Shown in pieces: positions 30,960 through 39,604 of a stretch of DNA of 64,000 nucleotides (position 1 is the first letter of the stretch; each line of letters starts with the position of its first letter). The stretch is from Methylophilaceae bacterium LSUCC0665 (GTDB lineage Bacteria > Pseudomonadota > Gammaproteobacteria > Burkholderiales > Methylophilaceae): the NCBI GenBank assembly GCA_024919215.1, contig CP103437.1, positions 806,001 through 870,000 of the forward strand. Direction: 5' to 3'. The notes under the pieces are model-generated. The model ran no database searches. It saw only the letters and a list, made by a program, of their open reading frames with translations, and was not told the DNA's origin. The translations under genes and the position numbers were made by a program.

Positions 30960-31028
30960 GTTCTTCATAGCACCAAACTATGGAGTTTGATTAATAACCC
31001 CATTGCTAGATGGGAATTGGATATTTTA
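30960..31028 (+). promoter_or_regulatory. rpsA leader with two hairpins, candidate S1 autoregulatory region
   Basis: The 69-base gap before rpsA can fold into hairpin I (CAAACT 30974-30979 / AGTTTG 30984-30989, loop ATGG, giving a GGA at the loop edge) and hairpin II (CCCAT 30999-31003 / ATGGG 31010-31014, loop TGCTAG). A further GGA at 31019-31021 lies close to the ATG, and no strong Shine-Dalgarno is visible. E. coli rpsA has a structured, SD-poor leader with GGA loops bound by S1. Similarity here is structural only. Confidence 0.4.
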
Positions 31029-32534
31029 ATGACAACTTTAACTAAAACAACAGAAATAAAGAATAACGAAAATTTTGCAGCAATGCTTGAAGAAAGTCTT
31101 GCCCTCAAAGAAATGCGCCAGGGAGAGATTATTACGGCTGAAGTCGTATCAATTGACTCAGATGTGGTTATTGTTAATGCAGGATTAAAATCAGAGAGCT
31201 TTATTAAAGCTGATGAATTTTACAATGATAAAAGAGAAGTTGAAGTTGCAGTTGGTGACTTTGTAAAAGTGGCTATTGAAAAACTTGAAGATGGATATGG
31301 TTCTACAATTCTTTCTCGAGACAGAGCAAAAAAAATACAAGCCTGGGAAGACTTAGAGAATGCAATGAATGATAAGACTACAGTATCAGGTTTTGTCAGC
31401 TCAAGAGTTAAAGGTGGGCTAAGAGTTTCAGTTAAAGGAATTACTGCATTCTTACCTGGATCATTAGTTGATTCTAGGCCAGTAAAAGATACGTCACCAT
31501 ACGAAAATAAAGAAACTGAATTAAAAGTTATTAAGATCGATAAAAAAAGAAATAATATTGTCGTCTCAAGAAAAGCAGTCCTAGAAGAACAAATGGGAGC
31601 TGACCGTGAATCGATTATTGAATCACTCGCTGAAGGCGCAACTGTTAAAGGAATTATTAAAAATATTACCGATTATGGTGCATTTGTAGATTTAGGTGGT
31701 ATCGATGGATTACTCCATATTACCGATCTTGCATGGAAAAGAATTAAACATCCATCTGAGGTTTTAAATGTAGGTGATGAAATCGAAGCCAAGGTCTTAA
31801 AATATGATCAAGATAAAAATAGAGTTTCACTGGGCTTAAAACAACTTGGCGATGATCCATGGGTTGGTTTAGAAAGACGATACCCAGTAGCAACTAGAAT
31901 GTTTGGTAAAGTTTCAAATCTCACAGATTATGGTGCGTTCGTTGAAATTGAAACTGGCATAGAAGGACTAGTTCATGTTTCTGAAATGGATTGGACAAAT
32001 AAGAATATTCATCCAACAAAAGTTGTAAACCTCGGGGATGAGGTTGAAGTAATGATTCTTGAAGTTGATGAAAGCAAAAGAAGATTATCGCTTGGTATCA
32101 AACAATGTAAAGAGAATCCTTGGCAAGCTTTTGAAAATGGTCACAAACAAGGTGAAACAATCAAAGGATCGATAAAATCAATTACTGACTTTGGTATATT
32201 CATTGGGCTAGATGGAGGTATTGACGGACTTATTCATCTTTCAGATATATCTGCAACCGAATCAAATGAAGAAGCTGTGAAAAAGTATAAAAAAGGTGAC
32301 GAAGTTGAAGCAAAAATACTTGCTATTGATGTAGACAAAGAAAGAATATCGCTTGGTATCAAGCAACTTTCAGATGACTATACTGAAGAAGCGATAGATG
32401 ATGGTTCTTCGTCTGGCAAAAAAGAGACAAAAAAAGCTAAAACAAGTGTCGAAAAAGAACCGGAAAATGCTGGCACCACCAATCTTGGAGCTCTTTTAAA
32501 AGCAAAGATGAGTGATGCGACAGATAAGGAATAA
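31029..32534 (+). CDS. rpsA: Ribosomal protein S1 (five S1 domains)
   Basis: S1 binds mRNA on the 30S subunit and unfolds structured start regions. I take the ATG at 31029 (501 aa, [10 protein letters not shown]); the frame is open to a TTG at 30987, but that lies in the hairpin leader. Five S1 repeats are visible, starting near [57 protein letters not shown] and [21 protein letters not shown]. After the fifth, the chain passes into a charged tail of about 50 residues rich in Lys, Glu and Ser. E. coli S1 (557 aa) has a sixth domain, absent here. Confidence 0.96.
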   Translation: MTTLTKTTEIKNNENFAAMLEESLALKEMRQGEIITAEVVSIDSDVVIVNAGLKSESFIKADEFYNDKREVEVAVGDFVKVAIEKLEDGYGSTILSRDRAKKIQAWEDLENAMNDKTTVSGFVSSRVKGGLRVSVKGITAFLPGSLVDSRPVKDTSPYENKETELKVIKIDKKRNNIVVSRKAVLEEQMGADRESIIESLAEGATVKGIIKNITDYGAFVDLGGIDGLLHITDLAWKRIKHPSEVLNVGDEIEAKVLKYDQDKNRVSLGLKQLGDDPWVGLERRYPVATRMFGKVSNLTDYGAFVEIETGIEGLVHVSEMDWTNKNIHPTKVVNLGDEVEVMILEVDESKRRLSLGIKQCKENPWQAFENGHKQGETIKGSIKSITDFGIFIGLDGGIDGLIHLSDISATESNEEAVKKYKKGDEVEAKILAIDVDKERISLGIKQLSDDYTEEAIDDGSSSGKKETKKAKTSVEKEPENAGTTNLGALLKAKMSDATDKE

Positions 32535-32546
32535 TTTATTTAAACA

Positions 32547-32825
32547 ATGACACGATCAGAACTTATTGAAAAGTTATCTGCACAATTTCAGCATCTTCTT
32601 CAAAAAGATGCTGAGTTGGTTGTGAAGAATATATTGGATTCAATGTCAAAAACACTGAACAATGGCAAAAGAATTGAAATTAGAGGTTTCGGTAGCTTTT
32701 CATTAAATAAAAGACCTGCAAGAATCGGTAGAAATCCCAAAACAGGTGAAAAAGTTCATATCAGTGAAAAACTTGTCCCCCATTTCAAAGCTGGAAAAGA
32801 GCTGAGATCTCGTGTTGATAAGTAA
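32547..32825 (+). CDS. ihfB: Integration host factor beta subunit
   Basis: IHF is a sequence-specific DNA-bending heterodimer of the HU family. The 92-aa protein has the beta-subunit N-terminus [14 protein letters not shown], the body [28 protein letters not shown] with the intercalating Pro in RNPKTG, and the C-terminal [22 protein letters not shown] and the position after rpsA identify it as beta rather than alpha or HU. It starts 12 bases after rpsA. Confidence 0.96.
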   Translation: MTRSELIEKLSAQFQHLLQKDAELVVKNILDSMSKTLNNGKRIEIRGFGSFSLNKRPARIGRNPKTGEKVHISEKLVPHFKAGKELRSRVDK

Positions 32826-32843
32826 CTTTTAAAGTATACTTTT

Positions 32844-32849
32844 TATAAT
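32844..32849 (+). promoter_or_regulatory. Candidate -10 box for lapB next to a 12-bp palindrome
   Basis: The 44-base gap between ihfB and lapB has a perfect palindrome AAAGTATACTTT at 32831-32842 followed directly by TATAAT, 20 bases before the lapB ATG. A local promoter with an overlapping operator is possible; so is chance in AT-rich DNA. No -35 element stands out. Confidence 0.25.
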
Positions 32850-32869
32850 ATTTTCTTTCTTAATTAGAT

Positions 32870-34033
32870 ATGGTTGAATTTGAGCTTTGGTGGCTTTTGC
32901 TTATCCCATTTTTTTTTGGACTGGGATGGATTGCTGCTCGAATTGATATTAAGCACATAATATCTGAAACCACCGATTTACCCGCCTCTTACTTCAAAGG
33001 TCTTAATTACATCCTCTTTCAAGATTATGAAAAAGCATCCGAATGTTTTTCTGACGCAATCAGAATAAAACCAGACTCCCTTGAGCTGCATTTCATTTTA
33101 GGCAACATATTTCGAAAACTTGGAAAAATTGATCAAGCAATTAATCTTCACAATAAATTATTAGACCAGAAAGAGTTAACGCCACAACAAATTGAATCTG
33201 TTAAAGCTGAGCTTATGCAAGATTATTTTACAGCCGGATTTTATGACCGATGCGAAACAATTTCAACAGAAATTTTAAATGAACAATATCAAGAATTTAA
33301 ATTAAAAATTTTGTTAGATATATCCATTAAACAAAGAAATTGGGAATCTGCCATTAAATATGGCAAAGAAGTTGAACAAAATTTTGGTACTTCTTACAGA
33401 TTACAGATTAGTCATTTTTTATGTGAACTAGCTTTAGATAAAATAATTATTGAAAAAAAAGACCAAGCAATAAAACATCTCGAACAAGCGTTGGATATTT
33501 ACAAAAATTCAACCCGAGCAAATATTATTCTTGGCGAGTTGGAATTTGAAAAACAAAACTACAAGTCTGCAATAGAAATTTGGAAAAGAATCGAACTACA
33601 AAAACCTACTGAATTTATCTTAATAGCAGCGAAATTTTTAGAATGTTATGAAAAGCTAAACAAACAGAATGAATGTTTATCTTTCCTTTCACATTTAAGA
33701 GAGAGTTACGGAATAAACCAAATAGATTCGGTGATCTTTAATTTTATTCTCCAAAAAGAAGGGCCAAAAAATGCTGAAGAATTTGCCAAAAATAATTTAA
33801 TTAAAAAACCATCTATTGAAGTACTAGATCAGTTATTTAGTGCAAAGTCTCTAAGTGATGATAATGATAGTGATACTAAAATGATACAACAGGTGATTAA
33901 AAATAGTATTGGTACTAAACTATTTCACATATGTAATCATTGTGGTTTTAAGGCTAAACAACATCATTGGCAATGCCCAGCCTGTAACTCTTGGGAAACA
34001 ATTTCCAACGAACTAAAAGATATTAGCAAATAA
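32870..34033 (+). CDS. lapB: Lipopolysaccharide assembly protein B
   Basis: LapB (YciM) is an inner-membrane regulator that presents LpxC to FtsH and so limits lipid A synthesis. The 387-aa protein has one N-terminal membrane helix (WWLLLIPFFFGLGWIAARID, residues 7-26), a long array of TPR helices (about 45-330), and a C-terminal rubredoxin-like zinc knuckle CNHCGF...CPACNSW. All three parts of the family are intact. Followed with a 1-base overlap by pyrF. Confidence 0.94.
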   Translation: MVEFELWWLLLIPFFFGLGWIAARIDIKHIISETTDLPASYFKGLNYILFQDYEKASECFSDAIRIKPDSLELHFILGNIFRKLGKIDQAINLHNKLLDQKELTPQQIESVKAELMQDYFTAGFYDRCETISTEILNEQYQEFKLKILLDISIKQRNWESAIKYGKEVEQNFGTSYRLQISHFLCELALDKIIIEKKDQAIKHLEQALDIYKNSTRANIILGELEFEKQNYKSAIEIWKRIELQKPTEFILIAAKFLECYEKLNKQNECLSFLSHLRESYGINQIDSVIFNFILQKEGPKNAEEFAKNNLIKKPSIEVLDQLFSAKSLSDDNDSDTKMIQQVIKNSIGTKLFHICNHCGFKAKQHHWQCPACNSWETISNELKDISK

Positions 34034-34722
34034 TGGATAACTCCAAAATTATTGTAGCTCTTGATTTCGAATCTCTAAAAGAAACTGAAGATTTTCTAAA
34101 AAAGGTCAAAGGTCAAAATTGCAGAGTAAAAGTTGGTAAGGAGCTTTTTACTAACGAGGGGCCAAATGTTATCAAATTAATACAACAATATGGATTTGAA
34201 ATTTTTTTAGATTTGAAATTCCATGATATTCCAAATACGGTATCAAGAGCTATTAAAGCAAGCTGCAATTTAGGTGTCTGGATGGTTAATGTGCATGCAT
34301 CAGGTGGAAAACAAATGTTGCTTGCTGCAAGAGAGGCTGTAGACTCCTCTTCAAACAAACCTATTTTAATTGCTGTCACAATTCTTACTAGCTATGATAA
34401 TTCTTCCTACCAAGAATTAGGTTTTAAAAATAATTTACTTGACCAAATTGCTTATCTAACCACACTATCTGAAAATTCTGGAATGGATGGAATCGTCTGT
34501 TCAGCAAATGATATTTGCTCAATTAAACCTTTAGTAAAAGAAAAATTTCAATTTGTAACGCCAGGGATAAGGCTTGCGAATAGTAATGATGATCAAAAGA
34601 GAGTGACAACTCCAGAAGATGCCATAACACAAGGATCTAATTATCTTGTGATCGGCAGACCTATTACTTCAAGCGAGGATCCTGCGGCTTTAATCGAGAA
34701 GATTAATCAAAAAATCAATTAG
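34033..34722 (+). CDS. pyrF: Orotidine 5'-phosphate decarboxylase
   Basis: PyrF decarboxylates OMP to UMP. The 229-aa protein has KIIVALDFES at the N-terminus, the catalytic Asp-Lys set in FLDLKFHDIPNTV (about residue 60), GVWMVNVHASGG, and GIRLANSNDDQKRVTTPEDAI with VIGRPITSSEDP near the end. Last gene of the aat-to-pyrF run; its stop is only 2 bases from the end of convergent metG. Confidence 0.96.
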   Translation: MDNSKIIVALDFESLKETEDFLKKVKGQNCRVKVGKELFTNEGPNVIKLIQQYGFEIFLDLKFHDIPNTVSRAIKASCNLGVWMVNVHASGGKQMLLAAREAVDSSSNKPILIAVTILTSYDNSSYQELGFKNNLLDQIAYLTTLSENSGMDGIVCSANDICSIKPLVKEKFQFVTPGIRLANSNDDQKRVTTPEDAITQGSNYLVIGRPITSSEDPAALIEKINQKIN

Positions 34723-34724
34723 TT

Positions 34725-36752
34725 TTATTTGATTTTCATACCAGCCTGAGCACCATCATCAGCTAATAAAATAAACGGTCCTTCGTTACTGTCTGATGCG
34801 GCAAGAATCATTCCTTCTGAAACTCCAAACTTCATTTTTCTAGGTGCAAGATTAGCAACAAAGCTTACTTTCTTGCCAATTAAAGACTCTGGATTGTATT
34901 TGGATTTTATTCCAGCAAATACATTTTTCTTACCTAACTTCCCAACATTTAAAGTTACATGCAATAATTTATCAGCGCCATCTACATGACTTGCTTGAAT
35001 CACTTCTGCCACACGAAGATCTATTTTATTAAAATCATCAATAGAAATATGATTTTCTTTGTCATGCTCTTTTTTTATGCTATTTGTGTTGTCCATTTTT
35101 TTATTATTTTCAATTAATTTAACTAAATTATCTTTATCAAGTCTTTGATATAAATGATTATATTTATTGATTTTTTTAATATTATCTTTAACTTGCTCAA
35201 AACTATTAAAATCAGTCTCATTAAATAAACTGGCTACTTCTTGAGATAAATTTGGAAGGATTGGAGAAAGATAAATTATTGAATTTCTAAAAACAATTGC
35301 AGATGTTGTAAGAATATTATGAAGCTGTTCGCTATTCTGTTGATAGTCTTTTGCTAAACTCCAAGGTTGCTCATCGCTTATTAATTCATTTATCTCTTCA
35401 ACTAATGTGAAAACTTTTCTAACTAATTGGCTATACAACCGCGACTCATACAAAACCACTATTTCATTTTTAAGTTCGATCGATTTTGATACCAACTGTG
35501 AATATTTACTATCTGATGGTAATTGACCTATTAACCTAATTTTTCCATTAAATAATTTATGAATAAATCCGAATGTTCTGCTTGGAATATTCACCAACTT
35601 TCCTACTAAATCAGAGTTTACTTTTGACATTAAATCATCTAAATTCAAATCTATATCAGACATTGAGTCATTTAACTTAGATGCAAAATAATATCTCAAA
35701 AATTCTGGCTCATGAATGTTGTCTAAAAAACTTCTAGCAGTAATGAACGTGCCTCTAGATTTAGACATTTTTTCACCATTGACTGTTAAAAAACCATGCG
35801 CAAAAATTTTCGTAGGCTTTCTGTAACCAGAGAAATGTAATGTTGCTGGCCAAAATAATGCATGAAAATACAATATATCTTTTCCAATAAAATGATAAAG
35901 CTCTGTTGAACTATCGGATGACCAAAAATCATCAAAATTAATTTTTCCTTTTTGATCAATTAGGTTTTTAAAACTGGCCATATATCCAATAGGTGCATCC
36001 AGCCAAACATAAAAATATTTATCTGTTTCACCAGGAATCAAAAAACCAAAATATGGCTTATCTCTTGTTATATCCCAATCTTGTAATCCGGATTTAAACC
36101 ATTCTTGGATTTTATTCTCTGCTTCAGGTTGTAACGTTCCAGATGCCGTCCAATCTTTTAAAAATTGTTCGCATTCAGATAAATTAAAAAAGTAATGTTT
36201 TGTTTTTTTCTTTACTGGAGTAGAGCCGGATAATGATGAGTAAGGTTTAATCAAATCTGTTGGTGAATAAGTAGCTCCACAAGCTTCGCAAGAATCGCCA
36301 TATTGATCTTTTGCATTACATTTTGGGCATTCCCCTTTAATAAACCTGTCTGGAAGAAACATTTGTTTATCATCATCAAAATACTGCTCTATCTCTTTAG
36401 TAGAAATTTTTTTATTTTTTTCTAAAGATTTAAAAATTTCCTCAGAAAATAGTTTATTTTCTTCTGAATCAGTTGTATAAAAATTATCAAAATTCACATA
36501 AAAGTCTGCAAAATCCTTGGCATGTTCTTTATGAACATCAGCAATCAATTGCTTTGGAGTGATCCCTTCATTTTGCGCCTTAATCATGATCGGTGTTCCA
36601 TGCGTGTCATCAGCACACACATAAAAAACTTCATGGCCATTCATTTTTTGAAATCTTGACCAAATATCTGTTTGAATATATTCAACCAGGTGTCCAAGAT
36701 GTATACTCCCATTAGCGTAAGGAAGTGCAGATGTAATTAAAATTCTTCGCAT
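34725..36752 (-). CDS. metG: Methionyl-tRNA synthetase
   Basis: MetG charges initiator and elongator tRNA-Met. The 675-aa chain has the HIGH-type motif in SALPYANGSIHLGHLVEYIQ, a zinc knuckle CPKCNAKDQYGDSCEACG (about residues 145-162), and KMSKSRGTFITA. A C-terminal Trbp111-like OB domain (IDLRVAEVIQASHVDGADKLLHVTLNVG) gives dimerisation and tRNA binding, as in E. coli (677 aa). It is divergent from mrp with 69 bases between starts. Confidence 0.97.
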   Translation of the reverse strand: MRRILITSALPYANGSIHLGHLVEYIQTDIWSRFQKMNGHEVFYVCADDTHGTPIMIKAQNEGITPKQLIADVHKEHAKDFADFYVNFDNFYTTDSEENKLFSEEIFKSLEKNKKISTKEIEQYFDDDKQMFLPDRFIKGECPKCNAKDQYGDSCEACGATYSPTDLIKPYSSLSGSTPVKKKTKHYFFNLSECEQFLKDWTASGTLQPEAENKIQEWFKSGLQDWDITRDKPYFGFLIPGETDKYFYVWLDAPIGYMASFKNLIDQKGKINFDDFWSSDSSTELYHFIGKDILYFHALFWPATLHFSGYRKPTKIFAHGFLTVNGEKMSKSRGTFITARSFLDNIHEPEFLRYYFASKLNDSMSDIDLNLDDLMSKVNSDLVGKLVNIPSRTFGFIHKLFNGKIRLIGQLPSDSKYSQLVSKSIELKNEIVVLYESRLYSQLVRKVFTLVEEINELISDEQPWSLAKDYQQNSEQLHNILTTSAIVFRNSIIYLSPILPNLSQEVASLFNETDFNSFEQVKDNIKKINKYNHLYQRLDKDNLVKLIENNKKMDNTNSIKKEHDKENHISIDDFNKIDLRVAEVIQASHVDGADKLLHVTLNVGKLGKKNVFAGIKSKYNPESLIGKKVSFVANLAPRKMKFGVSEGMILAASDSNEGPFILLADDGAQAGMKIK

Positions 36753-36821
36753 GTAAACTTTATAAAAAAATAATGATCGTATTCTAACAAATAATTATCA
36801 ATTCAACCGAAATATAGTGCA

Positions 36822-37889
36822 ATGGAAAATATAAAAGATTTACTAGAAAAAATTTTTGATGAACACAATCAAGTCAAACCTTTTCTTAAAAAAAATATAA
36901 CTGTAGATGAAGCTGAAGATCAGTTAAATATAACTATTAAGGTAGGTTTTACATTCAAAAATCTTGAGCAGAATTATAAAAACAAGATTACTGAATGCTT
37001 AGGCAACATAGAAAAAAAAATCAATATTTCACTTGAGTTGGATGTAGTCAGTCACAAAACCCAAGGGACAACGGAAAGCATCAAAAATGTAAAGAATATT
37101 ATTGCAGTTGCTTCTGGTAAAGGCGGTGTTGGGAAATCAACCGTTGCATGTAATCTTGCAATTGCATTGCATCAATTGGGTGCAAGAGTTGGCATTCTGG
37201 ATGCTGATATTTATGGGCCAAGTCAACCATTAATGTTTGGCGCTAATAAAAAACCAGAATCACGAGATGGAAAAAGCATGGAGCCTATAGTTTCACATGG
37301 CATTCAAACCATGTCCATAGGTTATCTTGTCGACCCAGATACTCCTATTGTATGGAGAGGGCCTATGGTTACTAATACCTTGCAACAACTCCTTAATGAG
37401 ACAAATTGGGATAATTTAGATTACTTAATAATTGATTTACCCCCAGGCACAGGAGACACTCAACTTACACTAGCTCAAAAAGTTCCTGTGACAGGCTCTG
37501 TCATTGTCACCACTCCCCAAGATGTAGCTTTAATAGATGCGCAAAAAGGTATTGGTATGTTTGAAAAAGTAAATATTCCAAACATTGGTCTGGTGGAAAA
37601 TATGGCTGTTTTTGAATGTCCAAATTGTGGTCATCATGAGCATATTTTTGGTGAAGATGGAGGGAAAAATTTGGCTGCTAAAAATAATATTTTATTACTG
37701 GGTTCGATACCACTAAACGCGATGATTCAGAAGAGAATGGACTCAGGAGTGCCTCCATTGTTAGACAATGAAAATCCATCCATAAATGACGCATTCTTAT
37801 CAATCGCTGAAAAAGTGAGTATCAAAATTGCCCAAATGAAAGAAAATTTTAAAGATAAATTTCCTAAAATTATAATTCAAAAAAGTTAA
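36822..37889 (+). CDS. mrp: Iron-sulfur cluster carrier ATPase Mrp/ApbC
   Basis: Mrp/ApbC is a P-loop NTPase that carries Fe-S clusters to apoproteins. The 355-aa protein has an N-terminal DUF59/MIP18-like domain (about residues 1-85), then the deviant Walker A ASGKGGVGKSTVACNLAIA, DADIYGPSQPLMFG, YLIIDLPPGTGDTQLTLAQ and the cluster-binding CPNC in VFECPNCGHHEHIFG. The metG-mrp-dcd neighbourhood is typical of betaproteobacteria. Its stop shares TTAA with convergent pgl. Confidence 0.95.
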   Translation: MENIKDLLEKIFDEHNQVKPFLKKNITVDEAEDQLNITIKVGFTFKNLEQNYKNKITECLGNIEKKINISLELDVVSHKTQGTTESIKNVKNIIAVASGKGGVGKSTVACNLAIALHQLGARVGILDADIYGPSQPLMFGANKKPESRDGKSMEPIVSHGIQTMSIGYLVDPDTPIVWRGPMVTNTLQQLLNETNWDNLDYLIIDLPPGTGDTQLTLAQKVPVTGSVIVTTPQDVALIDAQKGIGMFEKVNIPNIGLVENMAVFECPNCGHHEHIFGEDGGKNLAAKNNILLLGSIPLNAMIQKRMDSGVPPLLDNENPSINDAFLSIAEKVSIKIAQMKENFKDKFPKIIIQKS

Positions 37890-38563
37890 TCAAAATTACA
37901 GTAAATATCGATAAGATTATCGGACATAATTTTTGAAGCAGGAATCCCCTCTCCTTGTTTCCATGCATTAACTGGCTCTATCTTTCCATGACCTGTCACT
38001 ATAAAAAATATTTTTTCAGCTTTTAAAAATGCTTTAGGAGTCATTGAAACTCTATCTGAAGGGGGTTTGGGTGCATTCGATACTGGAACGACATTCAATT
38101 GGTTATCCCAGCAATGCTCAGGAAATAGGCTCGCGGTATGTCCATCTTCTCCCAGACCCAATAGGACAAGATCAAATCGATTCACCTTATCAACAATAGT
38201 GTTGTATTCATTAGCAGCTTCTTTAGATCCTTTTTCGCTATTAATGGGAAAAAATTTTGGTTTTAAATCCTCTGGCAGATGATCAATGAATGATCGCTTT
38301 ATCATTAAACTGTTTCTACCTTCATCGTCTACTGGAAGGCATCTTTCATCGCCAACATATAATTCCCAGTTACTGAAATTTTGATTTTGAATATTGAGAA
38401 ATGATTTATATAACCTTTCAGGGGTTGATCCGCCAGCCATCACAATTTTAAAATTTCCATTTTTCTTTATTGCATTATTTGAAATATCTACAATGTCTTG
38501 AAGTAATATTGATTCAAGCTCATTTTTGTCTGCGAATTCTTTCCAGTTAAGTTTTTGATGCAT
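37886..38563 (-). CDS. pgl: 6-phosphogluconolactonase
   Basis: Pgl hydrolyses 6-phosphogluconolactone, the product of Zwf. The 225-aa DevB-type protein has MAGGSTPERLYKSFL (phosphate loop), WELYVGDERCLPVDDEGRN and LVLLGLGEDGHTASLFPEH, the family active-site segment. It lies back to back with gnd-zwf (123 bases between the pgl and gnd starts), so the three steps from glucose-6-phosphate to ribulose-5-phosphate are encoded together. Confidence 0.94.
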   Translation of the reverse strand: MHQKLNWKEFADKNELESILLQDIVDISNNAIKKNGNFKIVMAGGSTPERLYKSFLNIQNQNFSNWELYVGDERCLPVDDEGRNSLMIKRSFIDHLPEDLKPKFFPINSEKGSKEAANEYNTIVDKVNRFDLVLLGLGEDGHTASLFPEHCWDNQLNVVPVSNAPKPPSDRVSMTPKAFLKAEKIFFIVTGHGKIEPVNAWKQGEGIPASKIMSDNLIDIYCNFD

Positions 38564-38616
38564 ATTGATTTTTATATTATTTGAGGGATTAAAAACTATC
38601 AGACTATCTCATCGTT

Positions 38617-38625
38617 TGGTATAAT
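38617..38625 (+). promoter_or_regulatory. Extended -10 promoter of gnd-zwf
   Basis: TGGTATAAT matches the extended -10 consensus, about 61 bases before the gnd ATG; transcription would start near 38632 and give a leader of about 55 bases with the AAAGGATA ribosome binding site at 38677-38683. The surrounding TTGGTATAAT-T-CTGACC is nearly identical to the hslO promoter. A direct repeat ACTATC-AG-ACTATC (38595-38608) just upstream could be an operator. Confidence 0.5.
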
Positions 38626-38686
38626 TCTGACCTTAAAATGTAATTCACAAGATTACCAAAAAAATAACTTTAACAAAAGGATAAAT

Positions 38687-39601
38687 ATGAAAATTGCAAT
38701 GCTTGGACTTGGAAAAATGGGTGGAAATATGGCTACACGTTTAATTCGCAATGGAATTAATGTGGTCGGATTTGACATGTCATCAGAAATGGTTGCTAAG
38801 CTTGAGCAAGAAGAAAATTTAATTCCAGCCAGCTCAGTTGAAGATGCGGTTAATCAGCTTGAAGGACAAAGAATCATCTGGATGATGCTCCCAGCTGGAG
38901 AAGTCACAGAAAAACAAATTGATGACCTTATCCCTATGTTAAATCCTGGAGACATCATTGTGGATGGAGGCAATTCTAACTATAAGCACAGCGTCAAAAT
39001 TGGAGCGATGTTAAAAGAGCACAATATTGGCTTTATGGACTGCGGTACCTCAGGCGGTGTTTGGGGTCTAGAGAATGGATATTGCTTAATGGTCGGTGCT
39101 GACAATGATGTTGCGAAAGCAGTTGAGCCTGTTCTAAGAGCTCTTGCACCTACACAACAAGATGGCTGGCTTCATGTAGGTCCAATTGGCTCTGGCCACT
39201 ACACAAAAATGATTCACAACGGAATCGAATATGGAATGATGGAATCTTTTGCTGAAGGTTTAGAGCTTCTTAAAGGAAAAACGGAGTTTGACATTGATTT
39301 AGCAAAAGTAACTGAACTTTGGCGACATGGCTCAGTGGTTAGAAGCTGGTTGCTCGATCTAACAGCTGAATCTCTAAAGGGAGATCAAAACCTTGATAAT
39401 ATTGAACCTTATGTTGCCGACTCAGGTGAAGGGCGATGGACTGTTGTTGAGTCTGTTGATTTAGGAATTCCTGCCCCAGTATTAACCTTAGCTCTTCAAG
39501 TAAGGTTCAGATCACAAGAAAAACAAAAAGGCTACGGATATAAGCTACTGTCAATTATGCGTAATGCATTTGGCGGTCACCTGTTAAGAAAAAAAGGTTA
39601 A
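38687..39601 (+). CDS. gnd: 6-phosphogluconate dehydrogenase, short NAD-type
   Basis: Gnd oxidatively decarboxylates 6-phosphogluconate to ribulose-5-phosphate and CO2. At 304 aa it is the short, decarboxylating (GndB/YqeC-like) form rather than the 470-aa dimeric NADP enzyme. The Rossmann loop is MLGLGKMGGNMATRLI and strand 2 ends in GFDMSSEM; the acidic Asp there favours NAD over NADP. GTSGGVWGLENGYCLMVGA and HYTKMIHNGIEYGMMESFAEG form the substrate and catalytic (Lys-x3-Asn) segments. It has a strong AAGGATA ribosome site and precedes zwf by 3 bases. In methylotrophs this enzyme closes the dissimilatory RuMP cycle. Confidence 0.93.
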   Translation: MKIAMLGLGKMGGNMATRLIRNGINVVGFDMSSEMVAKLEQEENLIPASSVEDAVNQLEGQRIIWMMLPAGEVTEKQIDDLIPMLNPGDIIVDGGNSNYKHSVKIGAMLKEHNIGFMDCGTSGGVWGLENGYCLMVGADNDVAKAVEPVLRALAPTQQDGWLHVGPIGSGHYTKMIHNGIEYGMMESFAEGLELLKGKTEFDIDLAKVTELWRHGSVVRSWLLDLTAESLKGDQNLDNIEPYVADSGEGRWTVVESVDLGIPAPVLTLALQVRFRSQEKQKGYGYKLLSIMRNAFGGHLLRKKG

Positions 39602-39604
39602 GTT

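Noticed and set aside
30987-31028. TTG start extending S1 by 14 residues
   Set aside because: The codons fall in the hairpin leader and the added residues do not resemble the S1 N-terminus; the ATG at 31029 fits homologues.
34711-34736. AT-only hairpin AAAATCAA / TTGATTTT between pyrF and metG as a bidirectional terminator
   Set aside because: One G-C pair in an 8-bp stem is too weak, and no separate T tract follows on either strand.
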